From Opisthorchis felineus (taxonomy: Eukaryota; Platyhelminthes; Trematoda; Opisthorchiida; Opisthorchiidae): a stretch of 64,000 bases of DNA. Both the position numbers and the translations under genes were made by a program. This document shows positions 36,425-50,700 of the stretch, in pieces (the stretch's first letter is position 1; each line of letters begins with the position of its first letter). The DNA is taken from contig SJOL01008757.1 in the NCBI GenBank assembly GCA_004794785.1, positions 323,576 through 387,575 on the forward strand, read 5' to 3'. Below the pieces are notes generated by a model. It was not told where the DNA came from and ran no database searches. It was given only the letters and a program-made list of their open reading frames with translations.

Positions 36425-36515
36425 GAAGCCACTCTATATTGGATTCGAGATAAAGATGAAACAGCTGTACAGTGCTTCTAGATTTTCTGGCGTAGACTGA
36501 CGTCACCCAGTCTAT
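36425..36515 (+). repeat. SINE family S fragment, copy S3, hammerhead 3' half
   Basis: Plus-strand fragment with GATGAAACAGCTGTACAGTG (36,456-36,475): intact GAAAC, the exact self-complementary helix III ACAGCTGT, A17 at 36,469 and helix I 3' strand CAGTGC. It then has the tail TTCTAGATTTTCTGGCGTAG. The CTGATGA half is degraded and the tRNA-like head is absent. It is the best reference here for the 3' half of the family S ribozyme. Confidence 0.65.
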
Positions 36516-36519
36516 TGTA

Positions 36520-39500
36520 CAGAACGAGCACTAAGCAGTTACGCATCCGTAAATAGGACTTTATTAAATAACTTGACTTATTCATATGAGTTACTATGCG
36601 GCCGCCCCCACCAGTATACTGTATTAGCATACGTTTTTTAATCTATTTAGTGGATTTTGTATTGAAATACATGAAAATGTTTCATTTTGTCAGCCTTCTT
36701 ATGGTACTGTTAGTTTCTAGTAAAAGTCTCGGAAATCGAAAAGTCTCACCGTAATTCACCGAGTGCAGTGAAAACTTCTCAAACGCTTCTACGGGCCAGA
36801 AGGTAGCAATTAATTAAATTAAAGCAAGCTTTAGAATGAACTCTCTCTTGAGTTGCTTGGCCCTTGCTGTAAGAAATCGATTTCCTGCTTGGAAGGAAAC
36901 CAAAGAGGGAATAGTTTCCTTTTGGTCATCTTATCGTTGTATTTGCAACAGAGGTGCTCGATGCATCACTTCCACCCACCTAAGATTAGTAAATGATATA
37001 GTGGAATCCTTACTGCTTAAAGGCTGCGAAATCTAATTCCTGCCATTTGTTGGGGCGTGGTCCCTCCCTCTTCTAACTTCCCCCGGCTTTGAACGGTTGC
37101 TCTGTCCCGTTAATGGCCGATCGACCACGTGTATATTATGGGTTATTATTCCGTAAACGACCTGTCGTGGTAACGCGCACTCAGTGGGTCGGCTTGAGGA
37201 TAAGGATGATATTTTTCGGACCAAACCTGGTACTTAGACATAGATCTCATGCAAATAATTTAATGATGGTTTACGACAAACAAATAATGTTTATTTATTT
37301 TATCACCAACGTGATGTGCCATCAAATAAACTATTCTCTAAAAATCTGCAAAAATTGCAGACCCTTCCTTTTCATATATCTATTCCATTTTCTTGTACCA
37401 GCGTGATTTGGACACATTTGAACTCTAGAAAAATCCTTATTAGAAGCGTCATTGTTTAAAAATCTCTCTGACCTTCAGCATTTGAGGAGAGCGGGAAAAA
37501 CTTGTTGAACACTAAATGGGTCGCCGAAATAACTTTAAAACCTTCATCGGGACCTGGATGAAATGCAACATTGAAGCCGTCCTATGTTGACTGCTTATCT
37601 AACTTATTGGTCTACCAATAACTAACACAATTAATGAGGAAAACGTCTGTGAATATTTGTTGTGCTTGCCTAACCGGGATTTTGCGGGGTAAAATTCAAA
37701 TATATAACTGGACTAATTAGGCATTTCTACCAAGTAACAAATAATCATGATTAGAATGGCCGGATAAGCGTGCAATGAGGCCTCGATAGTGTCCCAGCAA
37801 AAGTCCGAAAATTGCCCACTGTTTGTGCAAATTTCCCAGGGTAAGTTTCTTGACGTAGCACGTGCTTTAAGGCTAGTCTACCAAAAAGCGATCTACCGAA
37901 AGCTCTCTCGCAAAAGACGAGCGGACACCAAGTTTGTGGAACTAAGTCTAACAAAAAAATAACATAGAGGACATCATAGACGAGGTTTTTCGTGCAGATA
38001 TTTTTTGTGACTGAATAGTTAGCCGAGAACGTTTCACGAACGTAGATCTAACAATGAAACCAGTGCGGTATATTAAAAGAAAAGGAAAAAATTAAGATTG
38101 GGACAAACGTCAATGAAACCGGATACCTAGCGTGACAACATGGTTTTCGCACACACTTATGCGATTTGAGAGACGTGCTAAACGAAAAATTTACCAACAG
38201 GTCACCATCACTTCCAATCTACATTTTTCACAAATTTGTCAGTCCAATAACCAATGGGCCACCTTTTGTTTATTTGTTCTGTTTCAGCTTAATCGCACAA
38301 AACAAAAGTGAAATAAGAAACTGCTTGCGTGCCAGCAGATGTTGTTATTTGCTCTAGGCAAATTCGTGCGTCGTTTGATTAAAATTTAATTACTGCTTTG
38401 GTCATTCCTGTGGTTTGTCACGAACAGCCACTGGAATCAAATAAAATTTATTTAAATGAACATTCATTGAAATTTTTTTTGGCCGAATTAGAATAGATAA
38501 AACTGCATGTTACAGTGTTTACGGCTAATTAATCATTGGAAATACTGAATAAAGCAGAACATCGCCTCAAAACTGTGGTTATCAAAGACCATATATGGAA
38601 TGTTTTAAGACGGCCATACAAAGCCAGTTCTTGGGCGCTCACTAAGGAATTCAAACCAGAATCTTCGTTATGTAGGTCTGAAATGTAACCCGGTCAGCTC
38701 TCTGGTCTCCGTTTAGTTTTCTTGTTGGTATTTTTGCGGAATAAAGTTGATCCCGTTCGCGAGAAACTACATTAGGCGAATACTGAGGTGTACTAGACCT
38801 TCTCTTGGGAGGGGAAACAAAGAAAACCTGTCCTCGATGACTCCCTAATTCAGTTACCAAAATTCACTTTTCTGCAGGAGTGCCAAAAACCTGTCAGAAT
38901 ATGAAGAAAGTTCCCACTTTGCGATTACTCTGGATATCCACTTGTTCAACTCATCAAGTTTTTATCCTGGCTGGATTAAAGTGAATAAATAACGACAATA
39001 ATAACCACACTGTATTTGGATCTCTCGAGCTTTTGTCTTCAAAATGAGATGCAATAAAATTCTCAAGTTTTTCAGAATTTACTGAGAATAAAAGCGCTTG
39101 CCCACTTGTGGATTAACTGGTGTTCTGAGAAAAAGTAATATTTTATGTTGTGCCACGCTATTTACCTCATACAAATTCGGAGTTTTTTTACGGCACTTAT
39201 GGTGAGTTGGGGCCTTGTAGTTTGATACTTATCAGTGCCACCTAGAATTATGCGGTAAATTTTGAGTATCCTTGTGGATGAGCGTCACATCCAAGTAGCT
39301 AGGCTCTTCCTGTATGTAAGTGAGTTTTGCTTGTGCACTTCTGAATTCCAGTTTTCTGTCTTCGGCATCCAAGCTCCAAAGAACATGACACTGGTAGCAC
39401 AGATTGCTGTACAGAGACAGCAAATCAAAAGGCTCTGTAGGCAAATAGGATTATGTGCAGGAAGGTGTCAAAACATTAGGACGTGAAAGCTCTTCAAGAT

Positions 39501-41150
39501 TTGAGGGGCGGAACTCATTCTCTCTAAAGGGTTTAAAGAGGAAAGGGAACGCTGCGTTTTTTTTGTCCTTGCAGTTACAGACTAAAAACCGCCTGTGTTT
39601 TAGGTTCAATCGCTTTAGGATCACACATGTTCTGCGCACGTGAGGTCCGAGCCTGATTTTATTCTCCACCGTACAAACATGTCCAAAATATTCACTGGTT
39701 GAAACGTTGAAATAAGTTGTTAGATTCCCCAGTTTGTTATTCACTACTACCCTACAAGATAATCCGGCCGGTAGTATCACAAGCACTCCAGCAATGAGAA
39801 ATAACGATAGACCTGCCTGGTGAAATCCCTTCACATATGACTACTCAATCAGGCTTGCCATAAAATGCTATATCTGTTTTGTCCAAAATGCTCTGTTTGT
39901 CTACACTGTCAACCCGATAATTCAACTGCCAGCTTTTACATCATATCCCTCCAACTCATCATTCTGATTATCGTTGTGTTAACCTACGGATCTGTTATAG
40001 CCGATGCTAAGTTCGACGTATGTATGCTTGCCTTGGTTATCTAAACTGTGATTCACCTCACTGTGGTTTCTGTGTTTTTTTGCGACGAAACAAGATATTA
40101 GACAGGTCTGACAGTCACAGTCTCCGGACTTTCCAGGTTTGGGTTTGGGAGGTGTATAACACCATTTTTTAGTCAGGCCACTCCGCTGATCTCACTCCAA
40201 CTGCTGTAGTTTTGCAGTTAGATGTCTTAAACCAGTGATTTCAATTGAAAGCCCCAGTTGTCCTCCTCTGAATTAAGCAACCTCAAATCATCTCAGCCCA
40301 AATAAAATCATGAAATACGCCAAGGCCACTTAGACCTTCCAGCGGTGACATCAGCCGCAATTCCAAAACCCCAGTAGAGGACCGAAGTTCAAATCTGAGA
40401 TCACAGTACTCTACTGCCAGATCTCGCTTAAGATCAAATTTGGGTAATTCTTCGTATCTTCAGTAGATGAAGCTTCATGACCAAATAGGATGCCGTAAAC
40501 GGACGTGTGTCTGCTAGCAGGCTGTCCATATTTACTGCAACCCGCATTGGTTCTGTTTGTAGCACCCGTTTACGCGACGGTCAATCGTGATCCCAGTTCG
40601 GAGACACTTTATTAGGGAACTAATGACTTCACTTCCACCGTAAAGAACTCAACTATAGCATTATTGGCTGAATAACTTAACGCACGAGTAGCACGTCATG
40701 GAGTGCCACAAGCCTTAATGTATGTTTGTAAAACTTTGACCATGCGTTCTGAAAACCTTTAAAACTTAAAAAGCATTAAACACTACCGCCTTCATAACAT
40801 AACCAAAATCAGCTATTTGCCACGCGTGCACAAAGTAAAGGTTCTTGGCAAAAAAGTTTATTAACTAAGGCAGCAAATGAAGGTACCACGTTGAATTGAT
40901 TTGGATACGATCTATACATGATAAAACCCCGTTTAATACAGAAGGCTCCGTTTCTCATTCTAAACCCATGCTGGCCATAGATTACGGGTGGACTGTCCAC
41001 GACGTGGATATAACTAAGCTGGCCGGTGAGGGTTATTCACGCCTTCCTGACTATTGTTCACCCAACTTTAACCGCACGTTATTATAAATCCAGCAAATCA
41101 TGGCAGTGAACCGAGCTCGTGGCATCAATACCATCATTTTCAAGGCAGAC
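36520..41150. other. Non-coding stretch, no recognised gene
   Basis: Frames reach 127 codons (minus, 39,451-39,834) but that frame starts at GTG, and apart from a hydrophobic N-terminal run it has no known domain. T-rich and A-rich runs are scattered through the stretch. No repeat could be matched. Confidence 0.4.
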
Positions 41151-41153
41151 CGC

Positions 41154-41765
41154 TTAGCTATAAACGTTAGTCATTCCTTTGGGAGATGTTGTTACTTGAA
41201 GTTTGCGAAGAACGTTGAGGCATTCCAACTGATGACGTTTTATTCCAATATGGTTGTTGTTGCAAGATGAACACACCTCGTTTTCTGACTGCTTTCCATG
41301 AGGACATACGAGTTTCGTCACTAATTCTTCATCCATTCTCTTCCGTTGAACTGTCAGCCGAAGCAACCATTCCTTGTTATTTGGTCAAGTTGCTATTACT
41401 CTGTTCGCCGAGCTTGGCAGCTGACTTGCCGACGTATCGTCTCCATTAGAGAAGATATCATCAGTGTGCTGTTGGGTGAGTAGTTCCTCTCGCAATGTAT
41501 CGTCTGCAAAACGTACTCTTAGTTTGGAAACGATATCTGGTAATACACTCCCCTCCAGTTTTTACATTGCGATCTCAGCGATGGACCCTGAAATTGGGGA
41601 ACCTACCGGAGCTCCCCTCAGTTGTTCGTAGTATTCGCCGTTGAATTCAAAATGCATAGTCAAGCAGAGATGGAGCAGTTTACAGATATCTTCATTTTCT
41701 ATAAATCCGTTGGTTGGTCCATGGTTGGGGCTTTCGTCTTCAAATACTAGACGGTAGTTCAATCA
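41154..41765 (-). pseudogene. Penelope-like element reverse transcriptase fragment
   Basis: Minus-strand frame with stops near 41,562 and 41,387. The first part has ENEDICKLLHLCLTMHFEF, then NGEYYEQLRGAPVGSPISGS and IAEIAM. This matches the Penelope RT block before the active site (F..YYEQ..G..MGSP.S..IA...M). What follows (LRVRFADDTLREELL, HTDDIFSNGD) is not a clear YVDDTF region, so the catalytic half may be missing or replaced by terminal-repeat sequence. The in-frame rest, to KRMDEELVTKLVCPHGKQ, is unassigned. Penelope elements copy themselves by RT, usually with a GIY-YIG endonuclease, which is not seen here. Confidence 0.65.
41429..41464 (-). ncRNA. Possible hammerhead remnant in the Penelope fragment
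   Basis: On the minus strand CTGATGA (plus 41,458-41,464) is followed by TATCTTC-TCTAAT-GGAGAC, a plausible helix II, then GATACGTC (canonical GAAACGTC). Helix III would be the palindrome ACGT with C17. Against it: an extra base between CTGATGA and helix II, U in place of A14, and no convincing helix I. Penelope-like elements are known to carry hammerheads, so the context fits, but the motif alone is weak. Confidence 0.3.
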
Positions 41766-41769
41766 GAAA

Positions 41770-44700
41770 AACTGTTAAAGCAAAAATGCTTTATCTAAGA
41801 CAGGCTAGATCGCTCGTTCAAGAAAGCTCCAGATAAATTATATGTGACTTCAAAGAATTGCGGTAAACGTCACACCCAAGCTCTAACGAGCTTTAAGGAA
41901 AAATGTTTGCGTAGCCCTCACCAAGTTTGCCGAAAGCAAACAAAGCAAAAATAATGTTCAGACATCTAAGCAGGAGAAAGGAGTAAAAATTTATGAAGAA
42001 CTGGTGCGAAGTAAGAATTAAATCAGGTTTTTGAGCATGCGTATTAGGCAAGATTAGAACCAAATAAGTGTAGACTACTCTATACCACAAACTGATCAAA
42101 TCTTGCATCGATATTGCTTCGATGGTGCCACACCTTGTAGTGATAACCAGGTTCTACTTCCACAGCTCAATTTTGATTGTGCAGCAACATACTTTGACTG
42201 TTTTCCCAGAACTGAAGTATTTCTTTCTTTCTTCTTTCTTTTCACGGAAATCAAAGTGAATGAATGAGAAAAAATGGTGATCTTATTCGATGAATTCCTT
42301 TACAGCTAAAACTCTGATCAGAATTTGTCAGATGGATGGATGGCACTAAATCAACCACTCAACATTTTCCCTTGTTTGAAATGATAAGACTAAAAGTCTT
42401 TAGACATTCTTTCCAATAAAACAACGACTTCTACTTAGAAGCAATTAAAGGATTCTCTCCAGGTTATTAATTCAGTACTCATAGATAAGAAAAGGAGGAA
42501 AGATAAGATATTCGTGTGGTGCGGAAAGTTAGCTGGATACCTGTTCTTGGTATATACTAACGCTACTTATACGATTGTTGAAAATTCTCTAACAGACCCT
42601 TATCTGGCTTATCCTTCTTGAAGCTTATTAGATAGGTGTGGTACCCGAATTCCCACCAGCCTTATGTCTCACTTACCACACCACTACTTACCAACTTTTA
42701 GAATTACGCTGCGGCTAACATAAGCACCAGCTGAATGAAAGCTGAAATCACCATTTATGAAATTTTGCAACTGAGTATTCTGCATCATTGTACGGCCGCG
42801 AAAAGTCAATGTTGAACGCTGACGTCATGCTGTCGATGATTATGATGATGATCCTGCATCAAAGTCGTGTGTTGATTCACTAGGTATTGTGTTCAGGATA
42901 TCAATGTGTAGTGTCTTTCCATAACACTAGACTATATTTAGAGGTTCTAAAAACTTCGAAATTCAACCATATATTTTGTGTGGATAGTCAGATGGGCGAA
43001 TTCAGCGGGTTCCCCGAATAACCAAGAGCTTCACCCGAAGTTCAGGTCAGCAGTAACTTCACTTGACTTGCATTATAAGTAAATATCACTTATCCGCTAA
43101 AGAGCCAATCGCGAAGCCATCAATCCTGGTGATTTTGCAGGCTTATGTAGCAATATAGCCAGCTAAACAGGTAAGGTTCTTTTACCTGGATTTTTAGACA
43201 ACTATTGGATTAGCGTGGTCGTTTGTCTAGCAGTTCTCTTCCGATCCATGAAAAATTGTCCCTTCAAATATCCAGGTTTCCAAAAAGCACATAAACATAA
43301 GCTTGACAAGGGATAGGAAGATAATTTCATTGCATTCATCTGGGCATACCTTGTGGTGTTAGTCGTATAACAGCTCTGTATAGCTGCCTCCTCAAAATAA
43401 AACAAGCATTTTTGCCAGTCTTTCATGAATTTTTCAAAGTAAAGTTCACCCAGCCGATATGAGCTTTGGACTTCCGTCTACAAAACAGTAAATTTCAGTT
43501 CAAATTTTATTCCTTCACGCATGTCTTTGCCACCTAGCGAACGAAAACTACGAGAAAATTTTGTCGAGTTTTAGAAACCTGTAACTGTCCACAGGCTGTA
43601 ATTTATGCTGCGCTAACTCAAAATATATTTGACAGCCACCCTGCTTGAGATACAAGGTCAAATGACAACTGCAAGCAAGCGTTAGTCAGCCGGTTAATTT
43701 TTTCACTCAGAACTAATTAGAATCGAGTTGAAACGAATATGTAGATGTCTATGTGAGCCATGTGCAAGGAGTAGTGAAATAATGGTATCTGATGGCTTAT
43801 AATGGGACGCGATAAGGCGGGTTTTTGGCCTTCCCATTTCTAAACTAACTCCTCTTCGGATTTTCTTCAAATCAGCTATACATCCCAGTACATTTTGAGA
43901 TTAAAAAGGGTTGTTATCGCTTCGCTTTGTGTTCCTGTGTGTTCATCGGTTATGCTTTAGATAACATGCCGAAATGTGTACCCATTTTTGTCGAATAACA
44001 CATCTCCATGCATCGATGGGCACTTTCTCACGCTGTTTTCTCATTGTTTTCAACATTGCTGCTATGCTACTTCGGAATTGAAGCAGGCGTAATGAGTCCC
44101 AGTCACACCCACCTACAAAACAAAGACAGGAATAGTACACTTCAGCAAACTGGATGCAGAGCAAAAGACTATCAGCACGACCGTGCGTGCGTAAGGACAG
44201 AAAGATGGATGGCGCTGCCGGAAGTGAACTTCGTTTGATGTGAGCGAAAATTCGTAAGGGCGATAATTTTATCGTCTGAATTTCTAACTGGATCCTGCTT
44301 TGCTTAGGGCTAAATTTATATATATATATATATTACGAAAAGCACAGAGACAAAACCACTCACTTCTAGAAACAGAAGGTATATACGACTGGTAGGCTGA
44401 AGCCCAGAGAAGCTGATTAAGTTTAAAAAGTCTTTGGTCTCTAGATGGCACATTTTCATGGCCTTATTGGGAACAACAGAGTATGGGCGGGGCAATCACA
44501 TTCAATATCTCCTTGTCTATATACATGGACGGATAAAATCAATCGACCTGAGGAAATAGATTCAAGCCGGGTACAGATCAGTGGTGAGGGTAGACGTACG
44601 CCTTAAACTTGACACCGTGTCCGATAATCATGTATTGTCTGACCGTATGTATGTCAACGTCCTTACAAAGCCTACCGAGTACACACTTGAGACTAGTGAA

Positions 44701-47700
44701 TACGTATGTAATTAGCTTCATTGGTGGTAAAACTCTAGGTCTATTTGCTTTCTGAAACCAATATGGAGCTTTATGTCACACTCATCTGTGGGCTCGAACA
44801 GGTATGTGTTATTCACTCAGAAGCTAGCAAGATTTGTTCAGCAGTTAGCCTGAAAAAGGAAATGGAATTCCCCGTGAACATGGTAAAAGGAAACGGCCAT
44901 CCAGACAAATTTCCTGAGGGCCGCTTGCAATTCGGACCTCTTAGTTTGTATCACAAACTTCCATACATGTACTTATGTTTCAAACGACCAGTAAAACCCT
45001 GGTCCAAAAGACTTTATGGAATTTTGAAAGTATTTATTATGCGAGTGCATTAGATGTCACAGCCAAAAATTGTTCTGTCAGCAGAAAACGCATGAAAAAC
45101 AAGGTTCTCTGCAAGATCGGATCTCTCTTCTCCTGTAAAGAAAGGTATTTTGGCACAAGAACAATGCAATTGTCCGAGCAGACTTCTAAGCACCTTCCAA
45201 CAGGTCTTCGGAAATGATGACAGTGTGTCGCTAAAAGGTCACATTCGGTCCCTCTGCTTGGTACAGGGCATCAGATGAACTTTGCAACGTTCGTTGGAGC
45301 CATTTATAAAGCTCTGATAACGTTTCTAAAGGCATCAAGATCCAGGATCCTAGCCGTCCCCGGAGCCATGGGCATAGGTATTTAAAAGCCTAAGATATAT
45401 ATATTCAGCAATCTTTGAGTTGTTTTCTGTGCATTCGATTGCAAACCACAGTCTACTGTTTGACCGAGATCCAGTCGTTCAGAATGTCTCGTTATCACAG
45501 CCACAAGATGTTTGATGTGGCTGATACCGAGTTGTCTCAAAACCAATCCTCATAGTACACTCACGTTTCTCACCTTAACTATTTTTTCAACAGGGAGCGT
45601 GATATCTTGGAGACGTCGAACTGTACAGACTTATACGCGGTCCTACATTCTTTAGGAGGGTTGCACAAACTGCATACTTTTGAGGTTCAAACACAAATAC
45701 AGGCTCAAAATGTTTACCGGTCTAAACGTCCAGAGTCGTCGCAACAAACCACTTTTTGTGGCCTTGCCTCCGTCTTACACCGAACACACCGGATAGCCAC
45801 GTAATGATAAAAGAGGACCTGATGAACGAACGTTAGCTCTGCTGCCAAATGCCTGCGTGATAGTAAGCGAATAATATAATTTTTTGTTGTTTGCCGTATG
45901 CAGCGGCTACATCGACCCTATTTGTTCACAGCATTTTATGCAGTTTATTCAGGCATAACTCGGCTTCAGGGAAGACTTGATTTTTTAAGAAAACATCCCG
46001 AAATTCTCCACTAGACGTGTAGTGTATACAGTAGTTTAGCGAAAATAGTTCCTACAGTGCCTATAATAATACCAGCATACGACTGCAAGTCAAAACTTTT
46101 GAGTTATTTTCGGATTAAATCCAGGGAACAATATCACTTTGGGAGCACACATGACCTGTCTATTGGTTTTTGGGTACTTCTCATAATGGGTCAAATTTCA
46201 TCAACGTTCCAGCAAATTAGTACCATTTTTTTAAATATACCGCGTTTTTAACAAGTTCTTCTGTCGGTATAGAATAGCTGTACGAGATCAAAAGTTGCAA
46301 AATCACTAACCCGAGTTATTTCCCTTTGTCATTGCTCCTTAGTTTTCGTAGTTTTCTGAGCAGTAGTTTCGTGTTCACAACATTTGGAAGAGTGTGGTGA
46401 TACGTAAGGAAATGCGAAAAGCAATGCACAATTTGAATTCACTTAGGAAACACCATGGCATCAACTGTGTGCTTATCTACAACACCAGGCTCGTGCCATG
46501 GGCTCGATCGTGGCCCACACCATAAAGGTGCATTGCAGTTCCACATTTTCTAGAATGCTGACGCCACTATTACCAAATCCACTAGATTCCTTCCACATTG
46601 TTCGAAAAAATTTAATCTGGTTATTAAAAACAGGACCTTTATAACAGTCGATCATTATAAAAATTAAATTTCGTTTAAAGGTACTAGAAGAGGGCAAAGT
46701 CCGCGGGCTACCGACATTTTGCTTGTGCCTCTTCAACTGCCATTTAAAAAACCATCAATTTTATAATAACAGTAGGAATAAATACCAATAAAACAGTAAA
46801 TTTGAGCAAAACATACATTGGGCTAGTCAGACTTGGTCGTCAGATATTTAATGACTTTGTGTATTACCGAGACACTTGGTAAATCTGGTGGAAAGAGAAG
46901 GCTCCGTCTGTTCATTTGCATGTTTTTGACTTAAAAATCCTGGTTAAGTTCAAAAGGGCATCGATTTTTAAAGTTACTTTACAACTTTAAACTCTGTAAG
47001 CCTAGGTCCCTTCAGAAATAAAGACAAACGGACTTCCCCAATTCTTCTGTCTTTGTCCCTTTTTAATAGTTTTTGTTCTAAAGAATAAAAGTTTTTCAAG
47101 CAGGTTATTATCGGTAACCTGTCTGACGCAGAGCGCTGCTCAGTTTTTTTAATGCCATGTAGTTATTATGTAGAAGTTTGAAGAGAAGCATGTTTACTTT
47201 TTGAGAAAATTAGACTTGCCGACTGCATGGCAATGAAGTCAATTCTCTACCTGTTTCCACGCAAGCAGTGAATAGTTTTAAATACAACCTAGTAATTCCT
47301 TTGAACTTACTTATGAACAAACCACCTTTCTATTAATTTAGGAAGTTCATACACTTTTGAAAAAATCCCCGAATCAAATTCATCAAACTACGAGGTACTG
47401 ATTTCAAAGTGTCTAGACGGACAATTAATGACTCTGTGGAACAACGTTTTCCAAAAGCTGGTCAGACGGTTGTATGAAACTCAAAGCATTAGATCCTTTT
47501 CAAAAAGACTTCAAGCAAATACTCAGTCGCAGCGAATTTTCATGGAGATATTTCGGTACGTCTGCTGAGACAAATTAAAACAGCTGTTGGAAAATCTTTT
47601 AAAATACCCCCCTGGGTAATCCTATTATTGTAAATTCCCGTTTTAGATTATTTTATCTGCTTGTTACAGACATCCTAAAACGCATCGTAAAAGCAAATGA

Positions 47701-50700
47701 ACTATTTTTTCAACTTTTTAAATTTTCAGCTGTCTGCAATTGTAATCATGCAACAGAAACTGTCCTGTGCTCCCGTTTAATTTCAAACAGTTTGTTGCAT
47801 CGCATCCTGTCGATGAAGATCTAGTCAAATATACAGATTTGAAAATTGTCACCGTTCATATTTTTCAACAAAACGTCTGTAAAGATCAACAACAAAAGGC
47901 ACGCGGTGTAAGGATGCATGTAAGGATTCATGTGGTCGAACGGCCCCTGAACGCTAGCTGAATCATCCGAGTCCTTCTGGAGTAGTCGGTCATCCTGCCT
48001 GTGGGAATGGGGAAGACAGGTACACTTCGTGCTGTGGAATTACTAAGCGGGTAACGTCCCTGATGACTACAGGCTGATGGCCGTCTTTTCAGTACACTGA
48101 TTAGTATTCACGAACCCCAGATATCTGCACCATCAACAGCATATTGTGTGTAGTGAATCTATGTTAAGCTGAAATGTCCATATTCTTCGCACATCCCCAC
48201 CCAACAACACTTACCAGGAGCTTTACCATATATACCCTGCCATCCCATAGCTTCCATGCCAAATACGAGACAGTAAATTAAACGATGGACGCATTTGGTT
48301 GTATTCTTCCATTGATTCTTATAATCGCCATTGTATGTCACTGGTAGCTTAGCCTGTTTTCAGCGTTTTCTCAGATATGAGAGCATATTTTAAGTTAGTC
48401 TTGCTGAACGGCAATTGTCCGGTCAACTCTGGTTTTCCATAAGTAGTTACATGCGTCCCTCCATATACGATACTTTTGGTTCTCAATATTTCCAGAGATA
48501 AATTTTGATTATCATCATCGCGTGGACGGAATCAGATCGACTATAGGCTAAATAGAGAAAGCCATGTGGAAGCAGCGCGGCTTCGCCTTATGGGAAAAGC
48601 AAACCCCGGTCTATTCAAAGCAGAAACTATCGATTTTAACCGCTAGGCTGTTCCCGTTGTGTCCACAAAGACCCGCTTTATAACCATGAATATTCCCCAG
48701 CATTAAGCCTACGGCGGTTCCAGAAGTAACTTTCTTTGGTCATTGGTTTTTGAATTAAGCTGAATAGTCCCTTGTGTAAGTCTGTCATGCATATGTGCGT
48801 AGGGTGCCGCAAAACAGAAAACCTTCTGCATGCGTTGTTAAAATCGACTGTCTAGTTGTGAACACCGCCATAACCTAAGGGGATGCAAGTGATTCTTTGC
48901 AGATGGGCCCTGGTTTCACTGCCAGACTAAAAGTTGTTTTTCATTGCTGCCTCAAGCCTATCGTACATACGCCTCATTCTACTTTACCGCTCTCTTTTGG
49001 TTCATGATTTGACGCACCTTATTGTGTGCTGTTTAGGCGTATTTTGCGTGTTTACTGCAAAACCTGGCACAGATTGCACTCACTGTTAGGCTTACAGTGG
49101 CGCTATAGGTGATTCTGTGTACCCATTCGTCAGACCGAAGTGAACAATGGATAGCATCTGCTTGCCCTATATATATGACTAGGACGCGTCTTCTGAGTAG
49201 CGCGGGCCATTAGATAACAATTTTCGCCTACTCTGTGTTTCAACAGTTTAGTTGTGCCCCACGATTAATGACCTATCAGTTAAGTATGCTAATGGCTTGA
49301 GAACTACCACCTCCTTTTTGCCCTTTGGTCTTATTCCCTCGGATTTACACTGGGTATGGTGCCTTTGGGTCAGTTCGCATGCGACTCGGCGAAAACCATA
49401 TGTGGCATTATCCATTGCAAAGGTGTTCGTTGTCCTCGTCCGATATAACGGGTGACTCCGCAAACGGATATCATCCTGCCATTTTGACTGTCTTCTATTT
49501 TATAACGATTGTTCTATTCAATTAGCTAAATGGCTGAAGTACTTTTTCTTGTTTTTCGATAGTTGTGAAACAGCACTTCAAAATGTAACCAAGAGTCTAC
49601 ATCAACTGCAAAAAGGTATCCTCGGTTGAAACCTGAAACCACTTCAGTTTCATGCCAGTATCGTTTAAATCATCACCAATATATATTAATTTGTCTCAGA
49701 CAGCATTCGGGTTCTGCACATCTTTATACATATATTTTTCAAATAAGGAAATAAACAGCGAAAGAATTGATATGCTGCGAATCTAGGAACACATCGTTAA
49801 ACTCAGGTGCGCTGCTTCCTTTCCAAAAACGGGCTCACCAGGATAACCGTATAAGGACGAAGCTGGAGAGAATTCAAACGACGGAGATGTGAATACTATA
49901 GCTGTAGTGTCAATGTGGCGTGAAGAATTTTCGCAAATTTGCCAAATTTTGTAAGGTATAATCTTATTTAACGTCACTTCTAATGCGTCAGTGCACCCAA
50001 ACAATTTCCACCTGGCTCAAATTCGCCTGGTTTGCAACATGGATTAAGGCATTTCTCCAGTTGGAGGACTCCAACGGCTTGTAACGCTTAATCCAAAACT
50101 ACTGATGAAGATTTCTGTGATGATATCATATTTTTGTCGTCTTCCGTTAGCTATTCTCCGATTGCGACTTTATAATCACAGGTCAGTTTTAGAATTTATT
50201 CCGGTCCTTGGCAACATATTGCTGCTCATTTTTATACTCATGCTATTAAAAGACTTCAAGCAAACAAGGAAGCCCTGCACACTCATCTGCCTTAAACTGT
50301 AGCAAAATCGCCTAAATCCACAAAAGTACAATCAAAGATGTCTTTTCCTTACGGCGGAACCGAAGGACACTCATCTTTACTACTCGGTAAAATAAAGACT
50401 TACTTCTCCCAAAATTTACATTCCTAAAAAACTCACTTGCTGGATGCTGCTGCTGCTTTCCACATATGGCATTCCAACTTACAGGTGATGCGCGCTGTCT
50501 TCAGTGCAGTTATAAAATATCTCGTGGTTAGTTGCAAAATTGAATCCCGAAACACCGCGTTCGTTATTTGGTTTTGACCGACAACGAGAAAGTTTGACAC
50601 AGAAATATGCTATACCCACTCAATGTTTTTACTAAATAAGCTCACCTGAACAAAGCACACAGATATAATAGTGCTGCTCACTTGGACAACTGAGCACATT

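Noticed and set aside
39451..39834. Frame with a signal-peptide-like N-terminus (minus)
   Set aside because: It opens at GTG, not ATG. The hydrophobic run is not enough, and no mature domain or conserved cysteine pattern is recognisable.
44008..44238. Plus frame with a hydrophobic N-terminus
   Set aside because: 76 codons, no family match, no splice or promoter support; treated as chance.
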